A stretch of DNA of 64,000 nt from Chryseobacterium sp. R2A-55 (GCF_021401085.1 NZ_JACBFP010000002.1:372001-436000), one strand, 5' to 3'; counted from the stretch's first letter, positions 35,392 through 44,889 are shown. Made by a program: numbers and translations. Notes: generated by a model from the letters alone, not told the origin.

Positions 35392-35958
35392 TTATTTGAT
35401 CGGTTTGTAGGTGTGAGGAAGATTTTTCCGGATGTAATCTTCGAGTTTTTTACGGGTGGGTTCTAATTCTCTTGGATACATTACGTTGTTTTTCAATGCT
35501 TTATCGCCATATTCTTCAATGGAGCAAATGAACTTGGCGGGAACTCCCGCAAAAACGGAATTGGAGGGCATTGATGAACTTAATACGGAACCTGCTCCTA
35601 AAATACAGTTGTCGCCCATTTCAATTCCCGGAAGAATCGTGCAGTTATTTCCTATGAAGCAGTTTTTCCCGATTTTAATCCGTCCGAAATTGCGCGCATC
35701 GCTGTATTTTTCCATGGACCGAATGACATACATGGCTCCATCATGATTAATGAAAGTGCAGTTTGCGGTGATTTTGGTGCGGTCGCCAATTTCTATGAGG
35801 AAGGGTTCAGAGCCAAATTTCGGGGCTTCCACGAAAATAACGTCTTTTCCCACCTTTAAGCCTCTTGCTTTGCAGATTTCAATGTAGGCTTTTCCAACCA
35901 AACTTTCACAAAATGTATTGATCTTTAAAATAATTCTGTAGAAAAAGTGCATGATCAT
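35392..35958 (-). CDS. Hexapeptide (left-handed beta-helix) acyltransferase
   Basis: A 188-residue protein of the WbbJ/maltose-acetyltransferase type. The hexapeptide core is IGDRTKITANCTFINHDGAMYVI, IKIGKNCFIGNNCTILPGIEMGDNCILGAGSVLSSSMPSNSVFAGVPAKFI. The first 25 residues are hydrophobic and basic, perhaps binding the membrane surface. It probably O- or N-acetylates a sugar in the polysaccharide. It sits between two GT4 genes, with gaps of 10 and 12 bases. Confidence 0.85.
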   Translation of the reverse strand: MIMHFFYRIILKINTFCESLVGKAYIEICKARGLKVGKDVIFVEAPKFGSEPFLIEIGDRTKITANCTFINHDGAMYVIRSMEKYSDARNFGRIKIGKNCFIGNNCTILPGIEMGDNCILGAGSVLSSSMPSNSVFAGVPAKFICSIEEYGDKALKNNVMYPRELEPTRKKLEDYIRKNLPHTYKPIK

Positions 35959-35968
35959 TAGGGAAAAA

Positions 35969-37225
35969 TTAGATTTTAGACTGAACTAAGTTAAAGAATA
36001 TTTTTTCGATTTCCTCAAAAATCTTTTTATTATCAAACTGTTTTTCAATCCCCACCAAATTTTCCCTGATTTCCGAAACCAATTTTCCGTTGGTTAAAAA
36101 TTCCTTCATGGCGCTGTACATTTCATCAGTTTCATATGGGATGAGGTAGCCGGTTTTTCGATGTGCAATCAGCGTTTCCACATCGCCCACTTTTGTCGCA
36201 ATAATCGGTTTCTGCAAAATCAAAGCTTCTGCAATAACTAATGGCCACGCTTCACTTTCAGACGGCATGATGAAGAAATCCGAGTTTTTCAAATACGGAT
36301 ACGGATTCATTTTATTTCCTGCAAAGACGAAGGTTTTTTCCACACCCAACTTTTTCCGCTGTTCCAAAAGATTCGGCAATTCCTCGCCATCACCAATGAT
36401 CAGGACGGAATGTGCAAATCCATCCTGCAATAATTTGGCGTGAGCTGCCATTAATTTGTGGTATCCTTTTCTGCTGTGGAGGCGACCAATGGAAATAAAC
36501 TGCGGAATTTTGCTTTCACTTTTGGCCTCCGAAAAATTTTCGGCATGGACTTCTGCAAGTTCCGGTTTTATGCTGCTTCGTTTTTTCATCTCCCCACTTC
36601 CCTCTAACTGAGCTTTTCTTTTAATTTCCTCAATGGGAACGGCGTTAATAATCACGCTTTCTTTCGGGTAATCCAAATTCGGATAATGTTCGTGCATTAA
36701 ATCCTTGATTCTTTTTGAACAGTAAACCATATAATCAAATTGCGGGAAATGCTCCAGAATTTTTGGAACCAGTGGCTGCAATTTTGGCAGGTGGATTTCG
36801 GAGTGAAACCAGCCGACTTTTTTCGAGTTTTTGTTGGTAGAATTCAATACCGCCTCGAAATCATTATAAGTCATCCCAATTTCAATGTCGAAGTTTTCCT
36901 TCAAAATTTGTTGGTCGATGATTTTGGGGTTTTCCCGGAATTTGTTGAGTTTTCTTTTCCTTAAAAAAAGTTGAAGTTTTCGGATCAAGAAATTCTTTGA
37001 GAAATCTTCTTTTCCCTCTGCTAAAAATACTTTCCGCACCTGATCCGGAATTTCATCCCGAAGTTCTCCTTGGTTCAGATTGAGCAAAACCGTGATCTGG
37101 AACTTCTCTTTGTTGAGATGATTCAGCAAACTGAGCATCACTTTTTCCACGCCGCCCATTTCCATGGACCGGTGACGAAAGAGCAGTTTTATTTTTTGGT
37201 CGGTATGTACTTTCTCCTTATCCAT
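35969..37225 (-). CDS. Glycosyltransferase, GT4 family
   Basis: A 418-residue GT-B transferase. It opens with KLLFRHRSMEMGGVEKVMLSLLNHL, then FISIGRLHSRKGYHKLM and the E-x7-E motif in MPSESEAWPLVIAEAL. Residues about 225-250 hold a charged insert (RKAQLEGSGEMKKRSS) between the two domains. The gene start overlaps the end of the acyltransferase-3 gene by 37 bases, suggesting coupled translation; a later start at Met20 or Met22 would remove part of the overlap. Confidence 0.9.
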   Translation of the reverse strand: MDKEKVHTDQKIKLLFRHRSMEMGGVEKVMLSLLNHLNKEKFQITVLLNLNQGELRDEIPDQVRKVFLAEGKEDFSKNFLIRKLQLFLRKRKLNKFRENPKIIDQQILKENFDIEIGMTYNDFEAVLNSTNKNSKKVGWFHSEIHLPKLQPLVPKILEHFPQFDYMVYCSKRIKDLMHEHYPNLDYPKESVIINAVPIEEIKRKAQLEGSGEMKKRSSIKPELAEVHAENFSEAKSESKIPQFISIGRLHSRKGYHKLMAAHAKLLQDGFAHSVLIIGDGEELPNLLEQRKKLGVEKTFVFAGNKMNPYPYLKNSDFFIMPSESEAWPLVIAEALILQKPIIATKVGDVETLIAHRKTGYLIPYETDEMYSAMKEFLTNGKLVSEIRENLVGIEKQFDNKKIFEEIEKIFFNLVQSKI

Positions 37226-38259
37226 TGATTTGCGGGTTCTTCCAGGTATTTAAACATCAGGATCGAAATAATGTTCAAGATAATAAAAATTGCCAAAACA
37301 TTAGGGAAAACATATTCGTAAATAAAAATCGAGATAAATCCTTTGTGAATGAGATAGAAGATGTAGGAACTTTTGCCGAGTAAGACCATGAAGTCGGTTG
37401 ACAGGAATTTACTTATGAAAGTTTCTTCATGCAAAAGACCCCAAAAAAGTGGCAGAATTCCAAGACCCGCCAATAAAATGGTTTGTGACGCCCGAATAAA
37501 ATCTGGACTGCTGTACCCAAACGGATTTAGAAACAGATACAAAACGATTGAAAAAATCCCGAAATAGGTGAAGAATCCCTGGCTTCGAAGATGGTTTTTT
37601 TTACCGGTGAAAACCAAGGCAAGAAACATTCCCGCGAAAAACTCGAAAATATAGTAGGAAAAGTTCTTTTGCATAAATCCCCAAGTATTTTCCGGAACTG
37701 CAGTGATTTTTCTGAGAAAGATTCCGAAGACAAAAATGAAGACCGGAATTACAATCAGCCAGAATTTGTGCTTTTTGATAAACAGAAAATAAAGGGGTGC
37801 GGTGAAATAAAACATTTCTTCCAGGGTTAAAGTCCATCCCTGCGAGATACCGGCAGAGAAAAAATATTTGGCAAAAACCGCCTTTGTCATAGTGAAACTG
37901 AGGATCGCTTCTATGGTTTTTTCATGGTTCCAATATTGATTCCTGATGATGAAATCTGCAAAAACGCCCAAGGTGATTAAAAAATACATGGGATATATCC
38001 TGGAAAACCGATTGATAAAATAGTTCCTGATTTCTCCCAGATTCATCTGCTTCTGGCCGAAATACCGGTAAGTAATCAAGAAGCCACTCAAAACAAAAAA
38101 CATATCGACACCGATGTGAAATTCCTGCACAAACTTCTTGATGAAATCTGGAAAAATCGGATTGTTAAAAGGAAAGAAATGCAGCACAAATATCATCCAA
38201 GCGGCAATTGCACGAAAACCAGTAAGCGCCGGAAAGAATTTTTTAGTGCTTTGTGACAT
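37189..38259 (-). CDS. Membrane acyltransferase, acyltransferase-3 (OafA/YrhL) family
   Basis: A 356-residue polytopic inner-membrane protein with about ten transmembrane helices. The N-terminal PALTGFRAIAAWMIFVLHFFPF contains the conserved Arg and His of the family, and GVDMFFVLSGFLITYRYF is the second signature. Relatives O-acetylate O-antigen or capsule sugars using cytoplasmic acetyl-CoA. It lies 3 bases after the GT2 gene and overlaps the next GT4 gene by 37 bases. Confidence 0.9.
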   Translation of the reverse strand: MSQSTKKFFPALTGFRAIAAWMIFVLHFFPFNNPIFPDFIKKFVQEFHIGVDMFFVLSGFLITYRYFGQKQMNLGEIRNYFINRFSRIYPMYFLITLGVFADFIIRNQYWNHEKTIEAILSFTMTKAVFAKYFFSAGISQGWTLTLEEMFYFTAPLYFLFIKKHKFWLIVIPVFIFVFGIFLRKITAVPENTWGFMQKNFSYYIFEFFAGMFLALVFTGKKNHLRSQGFFTYFGIFSIVLYLFLNPFGYSSPDFIRASQTILLAGLGILPLFWGLLHEETFISKFLSTDFMVLLGKSSYIFYLIHKGFISIFIYEYVFPNVLAIFIILNIISILMFKYLEEPANQWIRRKYIPTKK

Positions 38260-38262
38260 GGG

Positions 38263-39099
38263 TTAGAAAAAGTTTTGGAAAAATACGATGAGTTTTTTTT
38301 TGATTCGGTATGGAATGGAATTCTGGTAATGCAGGAGTTCGAAAATTTCCTCGGAATTCCTGTAATTCTGGGGAGTTTTTCTGCCATGAATGACTTTTAG
38401 GTTTCTTCTTTTCATTGCTTTGAAAATTACTTCGCCCCAAAATTCGCGGGATTTCTGCTTGTTGTCGTTTTGTGAAATTCCCCCCGCATGAAAACGGTAC
38501 AGATAATTGGCATCGTCAATGAATCTTACTTTTCCCCGCTCGTATAACTTGAGATAAAGATCCTGATCTTCCGAAATCTTCAGATTGGGATCTATTTTTT
38601 CGGTTTCGAAATAAGTTTTCCGGCGGAAACAGACGAAATGATTGATGACGATCGGGCAATTAAAAAAGTAGCGATTGCCGTTTGGAATCTGATTTGCCGA
38701 TTTATTCTCAGCAAGCGGCTGCAAATTTTCGTCACATTTGATCAATCTGGAATAGGTTAAAACCACATCTTTTTCTTTCTCGAAAATGGCTGTCGCTTTT
38801 TTTATGGCCGTTGGAAGTATTGCGTCATCGGGGTCCACGAAACCACAAATTTCGCCTTGTGCAAGTTCAATCAGCTTTCCTTTGGTAAATCCGACTCCTT
38901 CGTTTTTTTCGTTTTGGTAAAATCGAAAGCGTGCGTCATCCTTAAAGATATTCTTCATGACCTCCACCGAATTGTCCGTGGAGCAGTCGTCTAGAATGAC
39001 TGCTTCCCAATTTGGATAGTCTTGTGAAAGCAGACTTTGGTAGCATTCCTGAAAATACTTTCCATTATTGTAATTGGCGATAAGGATGGAGAATTTCAT
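38263..39099 (-). CDS. Glycosyltransferase, GT2 family
   Basis: A 278-residue GT-A transferase. FSILIANYNNGKYFQECYQSLLSQDYPNWEAVILDDCSTDNS is the nucleotide-binding start, and FVDPDDAILPTA holds the metal-binding DxD-like motif. KISEDQDLYLKLYERG is the acceptor-side acid. It is the first gene of the 33555-39099 minus-strand block; 167 bases separate it from the divergent ChbG-like gene. Confidence 0.9.
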   Translation of the reverse strand: MKFSILIANYNNGKYFQECYQSLLSQDYPNWEAVILDDCSTDNSVEVMKNIFKDDARFRFYQNEKNEGVGFTKGKLIELAQGEICGFVDPDDAILPTAIKKATAIFEKEKDVVLTYSRLIKCDENLQPLAENKSANQIPNGNRYFFNCPIVINHFVCFRRKTYFETEKIDPNLKISEDQDLYLKLYERGKVRFIDDANYLYRFHAGGISQNDNKQKSREFWGEVIFKAMKRRNLKVIHGRKTPQNYRNSEEIFELLHYQNSIPYRIKKKLIVFFQNFF

Positions 39100-39266
39100 T
39101 TAAACTTAATCTCAAAATTAAAATCACAGATGCTGCAATCACAGTTAAATGGCTATTTGAAATGTAATAGCTCACAAATATAGCTGCTTTTTTAAAAACA
39201 GTCTGAAAATTAGTAATTTTGAACACCGTAAAAACAGTCACTAATTTTCTCAATTTCCGAAAAAAG

Positions 39267-40085
39267 ATGAAAAAAATAATCATTAATGCAGATGACCTTG
39301 GGTTTTCGGTGGGAGTCAATCAGGCGATTTTAAAAGCAAATACAGAAGGTTACCTTACTCACGCGAGTTTGATGGCCAATACGGAATATTTTCAGGATGC
39401 CATTCAATTAATCCCGAAATTCAAGAATCTCAGGATTGGAGTTCATGTCACTTTAACTTGTGGAAAAGCTTTATATGACAAAAATGTCTTGGCAAAAAAT
39501 GGCAAACTTGACTGGACTTTTGCGAAGCTTCTTTTTTTGAGGAAAACGTCAAAGGTGCTGGAATCTTTAGAAAATGAGATTGAAAACCAGATTTTAAAAA
39601 TTAAGGAAAATGGAATCGAAATCTCCCATATTGACGGCCATGAACATGTTCACATTATTCCTTCCATCAACAAAATCGTGCGGAGACTCGCCAAAAAGCA
39701 TCAAATTCCAAGAATCAGGGAAATCAATGAAAATTTTTTTGAAAGTCTGAAGTTTAATGGTTCCACCACTAATTTAGCGAACATCATTAAACTGATACTT
39801 CTGAAAACACTTTCACTTTTTAATAAAGGTGAAAAAAAGATCGGTTTTTATTGCATGATGAATACCTGTGATGTCCGTTCAAAAAATTTGTTCAGATTCT
39901 TAAGGGAAAGCAAAAGTTACGAGACGGTAGAAATCATGCTGCATCCGGGTATCAACAGTTTGGACAGCGAGGAATATCTGAGGAATTTGGATTCCCGGTT
40001 CGTATCTTTTTTCAAAGACGATTCGCGAAGGACAGAGTTCGAACTTTGCTTTGAAAAAGAATTTGAGGCATTTGTAAGGATTTGA
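39267..40085 (+). CDS. ChbG/HpnK-family carbohydrate deacetylase
   Basis: A 272-residue deacetylase of the YdjC/ChbG family. The metal and catalytic residues are visible in IIINADDLGFSVGVNQAI (Asp9, Asp10) and ISHIDGHEHVHIIPSI (Asp and His ligands near residue 120). Family members remove N-acetyl groups from amino sugars or sugar lipids. The position in the polysaccharide locus suggests deacetylation of an undecaprenyl-linked or surface sugar. The ATG at 39267 is chosen because the fold starts there; a TAatTTTG box lies at 39214-39221. Confidence 0.85.
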   Translation: MKKIIINADDLGFSVGVNQAILKANTEGYLTHASLMANTEYFQDAIQLIPKFKNLRIGVHVTLTCGKALYDKNVLAKNGKLDWTFAKLLFLRKTSKVLESLENEIENQILKIKENGIEISHIDGHEHVHIIPSINKIVRRLAKKHQIPRIREINENFFESLKFNGSTTNLANIIKLILLKTLSLFNKGEKKIGFYCMMNTCDVRSKNLFRFLRESKSYETVEIMLHPGINSLDSEEYLRNLDSRFVSFFKDDSRRTEFELCFEKEFEAFVRI

Positions 40086-40141
40086 TAAACAATTCACAAC
40101 AATCGAAAGATTTTCTTTATTTTTGTTCAAAGCAAAACACA

Positions 40142-40915
40142 GTGAATGAAATTCTACGCATTTCAAAAACCTTTTTTGGTTATTTGAAAAGACCCGACCT
40201 TTACCCTGAACTGGGAAGAAAAATCATCAAAAATATCTTCAGCAGGAATGCCGCATTCCAAGGAAAAGAAAAAACTTTAATGTGGGCATCGGCGCGTGCG
40301 ATTTCACCAGAGGAAGCGATCAGGAGTCTCTTTGGTTTTGAAATGAAACCGTTTTCTGCACTTTTTCCGGAAGAATTAAAAGCTGCCCAGCAAAAGGAAA
40401 AATCCTGCCCCGTAAAAATGGGTGGAGCGGCAGCATTGGAATTAATTTTTTCGGCATGTGAATATACCAACGCGAAAAATGTCGTGGAAACAGGGGTTGC
40501 TTATGGTTGGTCCTCATTTGCGGCTTTGCTTTCATTGGCTCCCAGAAACGGAATGCTTTACAGTTCAGATATGCCTTATTTGGGTCAAAATGGTGACCAA
40601 TATGTAGGTTGTGTAGTTCCGGAAAAATTGAAATCCAATTGGAAACTTTTTCGACACGCAGATAAAGAATCCTTACCTAAAATCTTCGGTGAAGCTCAGG
40701 AATTTGATGTGGTTCACTATGATTCCGACAAAGCCTATGAAGGAATGAGTTGGGCGTATGCACAGCTTTATCCGAGACTGAGAAAGGGCGGCGTTTTTAT
40801 CAGTGATGATATCAATGATAATTCTGCGTTTCAGGACTTCTGCGAAAAGAATGATATTGAACCTACCGTGGTGGATTTCGAAGGAAAATTTGTGGGGATT
40901 TTTTTTAAACACTAA
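40142..40915 (+). CDS. Class I SAM-dependent methyltransferase
   Basis: A 257-residue protein with a Rossmann-type core: NVVETGVAYGWSSFAALLSL (SAM loop I, near residue 125), LYSSDMPYLG, then FDVVHYDSDKAYEGMSWAYAQLYPRLRKGGVFISDDI. This resembles the Methyltransf_24 group. No ATG fits: the choices are a GTG at 40142 (preferred; it avoids overlap) or a TTG at 40082 overlapping the ChbG-like gene. It probably methylates a sugar or lipid carrier in this locus. The GtrB-like gene starts 4 bases after its stop. Confidence 0.75.
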   Translation: MNEILRISKTFFGYLKRPDLYPELGRKIIKNIFSRNAAFQGKEKTLMWASARAISPEEAIRSLFGFEMKPFSALFPEELKAAQQKEKSCPVKMGGAAALELIFSACEYTNAKNVVETGVAYGWSSFAALLSLAPRNGMLYSSDMPYLGQNGDQYVGCVVPEKLKSNWKLFRHADKESLPKIFGEAQEFDVVHYDSDKAYEGMSWAYAQLYPRLRKGGVFISDDINDNSAFQDFCEKNDIEPTVVDFEGKFVGIFFKH

Positions 40916-40919
40916 TGAT

Positions 40920-41876
40920 ATGAAAAAAGTTTTTATCATTATTTCCGCCTACAATGAGCAGGAAAACATTCTGTCTTTGATTGATGCGCTGAAGAAAAAT
41001 CTCGATGGAAAGGAGTTCCTCTATGAAATGGTTTTCGTGAATGACGGTTCCGATGATTTGACTTTGCAGGTTTTATTGGAATCCCAAAAAACGATTCCCC
41101 ATCTCACCATTGTCAATCAATCTAAGAATTTCGGCCATGAAATCGCAATGACCGCAGGTTTGAATTATGTTGCCGATGAAATCAAAAATAAATCTGATGA
41201 ATTTGCGGTCGTTTTTATGGATGCCGATTTGCAACATCCGCCGGAACTGGTTTCCCAGATGATCACTCTTTGGCAGAGCGGCCGAAAACTGGTGCTCACG
41301 AAAAGAACAAACAACCACGGCAAAGGCTGGAGATACAAAATACTGGGAAATTTATACTACTGGATTTTGAACTCGTTTTCTGATCTGCAAATTCCCCGGA
41401 ATATGCCCGATTTCAGGTTACTCGATAAAAAATACGTTTTGTGGATCAACAGATTGAATGAAACCGACAGAATGTTTCGCGGAATGCTCTCTTTAGTGGG
41501 TATGCAAGATGCACATATCATTGAGTTTGCCGCGCCCAGGAGAAACGCCGGAAGCACCAAATACAATTTTCTGAAATTGTATAAGTTGGCCATAGACAGT
41601 GTGATACAGTTTTCGGTGAAACCTTTGCGTATTGCATTTGGTGTAGGTGTTTTGGGATGTTTATTTTCGTTCGGCGTACTGTTCTATTCGATCTACCGGA
41701 GTTATTGGTATGGCGAAGACAAAACCGGATTTTTGACTCTGCTTTCCATCACCACCTTTTTCAGTTCCATTACGATTATTTTTCTGGGTGTGATTGGTGA
41801 ATATATTGGTAGAATACATATTGAGGTGAAGAATCGTCCACTTTATTATAACGAAATCATCAAAAATGAAGATTAG
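40920..41876 (+). CDS. GtrB/DPM1-like polyprenyl-phosphate glycosyltransferase (GT2)
   Basis: A 318-residue transferase. The GT-A domain reads KVFIIISAYNEQENILSLID, FVNDGSDDLT, VVFMDADLQHPPEL, DFRLLDKKYV and RRNAGSTKYNFLKL. Two C-terminal transmembrane helices follow (about 233-256 and 272-295). This is the layout of enzymes that load a sugar onto undecaprenyl phosphate (GtrB, ArnC). It overlaps the next membrane-protein gene by 11 bases, as in gtr-type cassettes. The upstream in-frame sequence from 40803 lies inside the previous gene and is rejected. Confidence 0.9.
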   Translation: MKKVFIIISAYNEQENILSLIDALKKNLDGKEFLYEMVFVNDGSDDLTLQVLLESQKTIPHLTIVNQSKNFGHEIAMTAGLNYVADEIKNKSDEFAVVFMDADLQHPPELVSQMITLWQSGRKLVLTKRTNNHGKGWRYKILGNLYYWILNSFSDLQIPRNMPDFRLLDKKYVLWINRLNETDRMFRGMLSLVGMQDAHIIEFAAPRRNAGSTKYNFLKLYKLAIDSVIQFSVKPLRIAFGVGVLGCLFSFGVLFYSIYRSYWYGEDKTGFLTLLSITTFFSSITIIFLGVIGEYIGRIHIEVKNRPLYYNEIIKNED

Positions 41877-43185
41877 TATTTTTGATGCTTTTACCTTGGG
41901 CATTGTATTCTGCAGTGTTCTTTTCTGCGGTTTTTTTTACCCCGTTCTCCGCGACCAATTCTATTATTTGGCAGGTTACACCAATCCTTTTGTGGAATAT
42001 TACCATTCCTATTGGCAGACTAATCCCAGAATTGGACAGTTTTTTTCAAACCTGGTCGGACGTAGCAGGTACTTGCAGCCTATTTTTTCGGTCCTGCTGT
42101 TTGCATCGTTTTTTGGGTTGATCTATTTGGTGGTTTTCCGAAGAAATTTTGAATTTCAGAAAATACCGGTCAAAAAATTTTTGTTCCTTATTGCGGGATT
42201 TGTTTTACTGATCAACTATTTCGGGGAAATGTTTTTCTACATTCCCTATAGTGGAAATTACACTTTTACCCACATTTTTTCGTTTGGTTATCTTTTTTTG
42301 ATCATTGACGAATTTGTTTACAAAAAAGCATGGTTAGATGAAATGATGGTGCAAAAGTGGTTGCTGATCCTGATTGGTATTTTTACCGGACTTGGAAATG
42401 AACACACGGTTCCTGCAGTAATAGGGATGTATCTGTTTTTTTCTGTGGTGAAATATTTAAAGTGGAGAAAATTGCCCAATAAAAATTTATTCATTTTATC
42501 GGCTGCAGTGATTTTTGGTTATCTGCTGTTATTTTTTGCACCTGCCAATGCAGTAAGATTTCAAGCAGCTGGAGAAGAACCTTACCATTTTGATTTTGCC
42601 CGATATTTTGAAAATTGGAACATGATTTTCAAAATAGATTACTACTATAATTTTGGATTGGCTTCGCTATTGGTTTTGATGCCTTTTTTAGTATATTTTT
42701 TTAGAAATAAATTGGTGCAAAAGGAACTCTATAGGATGATTTGGTTTTCCATTGCGGGAATATTGAGTTTGATCATTGCTGCCTATTCGCCATTTTTCGG
42801 AACCCGGGTTCTTTTTTTCAGTAATATCTGTTTAATTGTATCCGTTTTTATCTTTTTTTCGCAAAATGTCGTCTTTTTCAAAACCGGAATTTTTCAGATT
42901 ATGGTGAATGTTTTCTTGCTGATTTTCTTTGTTTTTGCGGCTGTAATTTCTATTCATGCGCATAAAAATTTTGAACGGGTTACTTCAGAGATTGAGACGC
43001 AAAGGAAAAAGTCGCCCGATGTGGTTCTGGACTCCGGATTCAATTATCGGTTCTCAAAATATCTTGATAGAAAAGTATTATTGGAGACCGGAGAAGATTA
43101 TATTGACCGTGATCCCACGAAAGATACTTCGGTGGAAAAGAATCTGAAAAACTATTATCGGCTGAAAACGATCTCCATCAAATAG
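41866..43185 (+). CDS. Polytopic membrane protein, possible GT-C-type transferase (DUF6056-like)
   Basis: A 439-residue protein with about ten to eleven transmembrane helices. The first periplasmic loop carries LRDQFYYLAG...HSYWQTNPRIGQFF, acidic and aromatic residues where GT-C enzymes have their active site. GIFTGLGNEHTVPAVIGMYLF (near residue 180) resembles the GxxNExT element of the family I recall as DUF6056. The 11-base overlap with the GtrB-like gene suggests that it uses the polyprenyl-phosphate sugar made by that enzyme, as a Gtr-type transferase would. That function is an inference. Confidence 0.65.
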   Translation: MKISIFDAFTLGIVFCSVLFCGFFYPVLRDQFYYLAGYTNPFVEYYHSYWQTNPRIGQFFSNLVGRSRYLQPIFSVLLFASFFGLIYLVVFRRNFEFQKIPVKKFLFLIAGFVLLINYFGEMFFYIPYSGNYTFTHIFSFGYLFLIIDEFVYKKAWLDEMMVQKWLLILIGIFTGLGNEHTVPAVIGMYLFFSVVKYLKWRKLPNKNLFILSAAVIFGYLLLFFAPANAVRFQAAGEEPYHFDFARYFENWNMIFKIDYYYNFGLASLLVLMPFLVYFFRNKLVQKELYRMIWFSIAGILSLIIAAYSPFFGTRVLFFSNICLIVSVFIFFSQNVVFFKTGIFQIMVNVFLLIFFVFAAVISIHAHKNFERVTSEIETQRKKSPDVVLDSGFNYRFSKYLDRKVLLETGEDYIDRDPTKDTSVEKNLKNYYRLKTISIK

Positions 43186-43191
43186 GATTCA

Positions 43192-43902
43192 CTATTGTTC
43201 CCGATTGGAGAGTACTGCAGTGAACCTCGTTTTTGGAATGGTAAGATTTAGAAACTCCCATTTTAGATTGTTTTTGACCGCATAATTTTCAAAAAAACTT
43301 TTGTCGAGCTGAAGCAGTGGAGCTTTATTTCTCCAAAAATACTCCGAAAAGAAAGTCTTCGTCATGAAAATCAGGTAATCCTTCAAGAATCCATTTTTTA
43401 AGGATTCCCAAAACACATGCACGGTCTCTCTCAGGATGCTGCTTTTCTTCGGAATCACATCGCCAAATACCACATGAACTTTTGGGGAATCGAAAATATG
43501 ATCCAAAAATTGCGTGACCGTTTCTTCATCAGGAAAATATTGCAACACACTCAAACAAACGATTCTGGTAATTTGATGGTCGCGAATCAATGATGTGGTT
43601 TTTAAAAAATCAAAAGGATCCTGAATGTGAAAAAACGCAAAGTTGGGATGATTCCTAAATTTATTGCCGCAAAATTCAATGTATTTGCCAGAAATATCTG
43701 CCCCGAAAAATGAATTGGAAAAATGGGTGCAATTTTGCAGGAAAAAGCCCGGTCCACAACCGTAATCTAACAAGACCTCTTTTGAGGAAATTGGGAATTT
43801 TTTGAAATATTGTATGGTGAAATATTTGGTGGTATTTGCCATAATGGTATCAAAACCAACTTGGTTCCGGTTCCAAAACTCAATCCAGTTATTCCTACTC
43901 AT
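43192..43902 (-). CDS. Class I SAM-dependent methyltransferase
   Basis: A 236-residue protein. Residues about 40-140 form the SAM domain: VLLDYGCGPGFFLQNC (motif I), FFGADISGKYIEFC, and TRIVCLSVLQYFPDEETV. The C-terminal about 80 residues are hydrophobic/aromatic and may bind the lipid or membrane. It is the last gene of the large minus-strand polysaccharide operon, overlapping the GT2 gene by 4 bases. The converging plus-strand block ends only 6 bases away. Confidence 0.85.
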   Translation of the reverse strand: MSRNNWIEFWNRNQVGFDTIMANTTKYFTIQYFKKFPISSKEVLLDYGCGPGFFLQNCTHFSNSFFGADISGKYIEFCGNKFRNHPNFAFFHIQDPFDFLKTTSLIRDHQITRIVCLSVLQYFPDEETVTQFLDHIFDSPKVHVVFGDVIPKKSSILRETVHVFWESLKNGFLKDYLIFMTKTFFSEYFWRNKAPLLQLDKSFFENYAVKNNLKWEFLNLTIPKTRFTAVLSNREQ

Positions 43903-44843
43903 CTCTGGAATAGGGTTTTTCTGAAGTTAATATTATACAAACCGCTTCGAATACTCTTAAAATCCAAAACCAAATACTTCAAAATCATCTTCCATTTTTT
44001 AAAGAAAGGCGAGTTGGCGATTTCAAAACTGCGCTGAATTCTGGTGATTTGAAGCAATTCTGCTTTGGGCATTTCCGGTTCTTTTTCTGCCCAGTTTTTA
44101 AGGTGGTTCCACAACAGGACTCTGGAATGTGCTGCTTTCACTTTCCCTGAATCTACTTTCGAAATTCTGTTGTTTTCGTGCACGCCGCGAACGGCGACCG
44201 GCTGATCCAAAATGCCGGGATAGAGTTTGGTGTAAAAAGCCAATCTCATTAAAAAATCCGTATCCTGATGAAGTTTTAAATCTTTTTTCATCCACGCATC
44301 CAGTTGATCTAAAGCTGATTTTCGGATGGTTAAAGCATTAATGCTGAATAATCCAAAACTTCCTCTCATGCCGATTAAACCGGGAAAAACATCTTCCGGA
44401 GGATGCGGCTCATAAACGGTTGCGAGTTTTTCCCCGTAAATGGAATAAAACTGTTCCCTTGCCTTTTCTGACCAGTAATGAACCCCGATGGCGCCATAAA
44501 CCCCATCTATATCAGGATTTTTAAACAATTCCTTTTCCGCGTCAAAACGGTTGGGAAGGTAAAAGTCATCTGCGTCCAAAAAAGCGATGAAATCTCCGGT
44601 GGCATTTGTCATTCCGACATTCCGACTTTCGCCGGCTCCGTGATTTCCCTTGTCGGGGTGTTGAAAAAGCTTCACGCGTTCAAATCGCTCAGCCAATTTT
44701 TCACACACTTCCAATGCGTTGTCCGGAGATTGGTCTTCTACCAGAATCACTTCCGAAACCTCATCAAATTGCAGTGCGGATTCCACTGCATTGGTGATGT
44801 ACTTTTCGGCATTGTAAACGGGAATGATGACGGAGATTTGCAT
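43899..44843 (-). CDS. Glycosyltransferase, GT2 family (first of a tandem pair)
   Basis: A 314-residue GT-A transferase. It shows ISVIIPVYNAEKYITNAVESALQF, LVEDQSPDNALEVC, DFIAFLDADDFYLPNRFDAEKE. It is clearly paralogous to the neighbour at 44890-45819, sharing GNHGAGxxRNxGM, the FLDADD metal site, the HQDxDFxxxL element and the VHxxNRI element in the same order. It ends 4 bases inside the methyltransferase gene. Confidence 0.9.
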   Translation of the reverse strand: MQISVIIPVYNAEKYITNAVESALQFDEVSEVILVEDQSPDNALEVCEKLAERFERVKLFQHPDKGNHGAGESRNVGMTNATGDFIAFLDADDFYLPNRFDAEKELFKNPDIDGVYGAIGVHYWSEKAREQFYSIYGEKLATVYEPHPPEDVFPGLIGMRGSFGLFSINALTIRKSALDQLDAWMKKDLKLHQDTDFLMRLAFYTKLYPGILDQPVAVRGVHENNRISKVDSGKVKAAHSRVLLWNHLKNWAEKEPEMPKAELLQITRIQRSFEIANSPFFKKWKMILKYLVLDFKSIRSGLYNINFRKTLFQR

Positions 44844-44889
44844 GAAAGGTGTAGTGGAATATTTATTGAGAGATGGAGTTTTTCAGAGG

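Noticed and set aside
39900-40166. Minus-strand frame at the deacetylase/methyltransferase junction
   Set aside because: Antisense to two recognised genes, with no supporting features.
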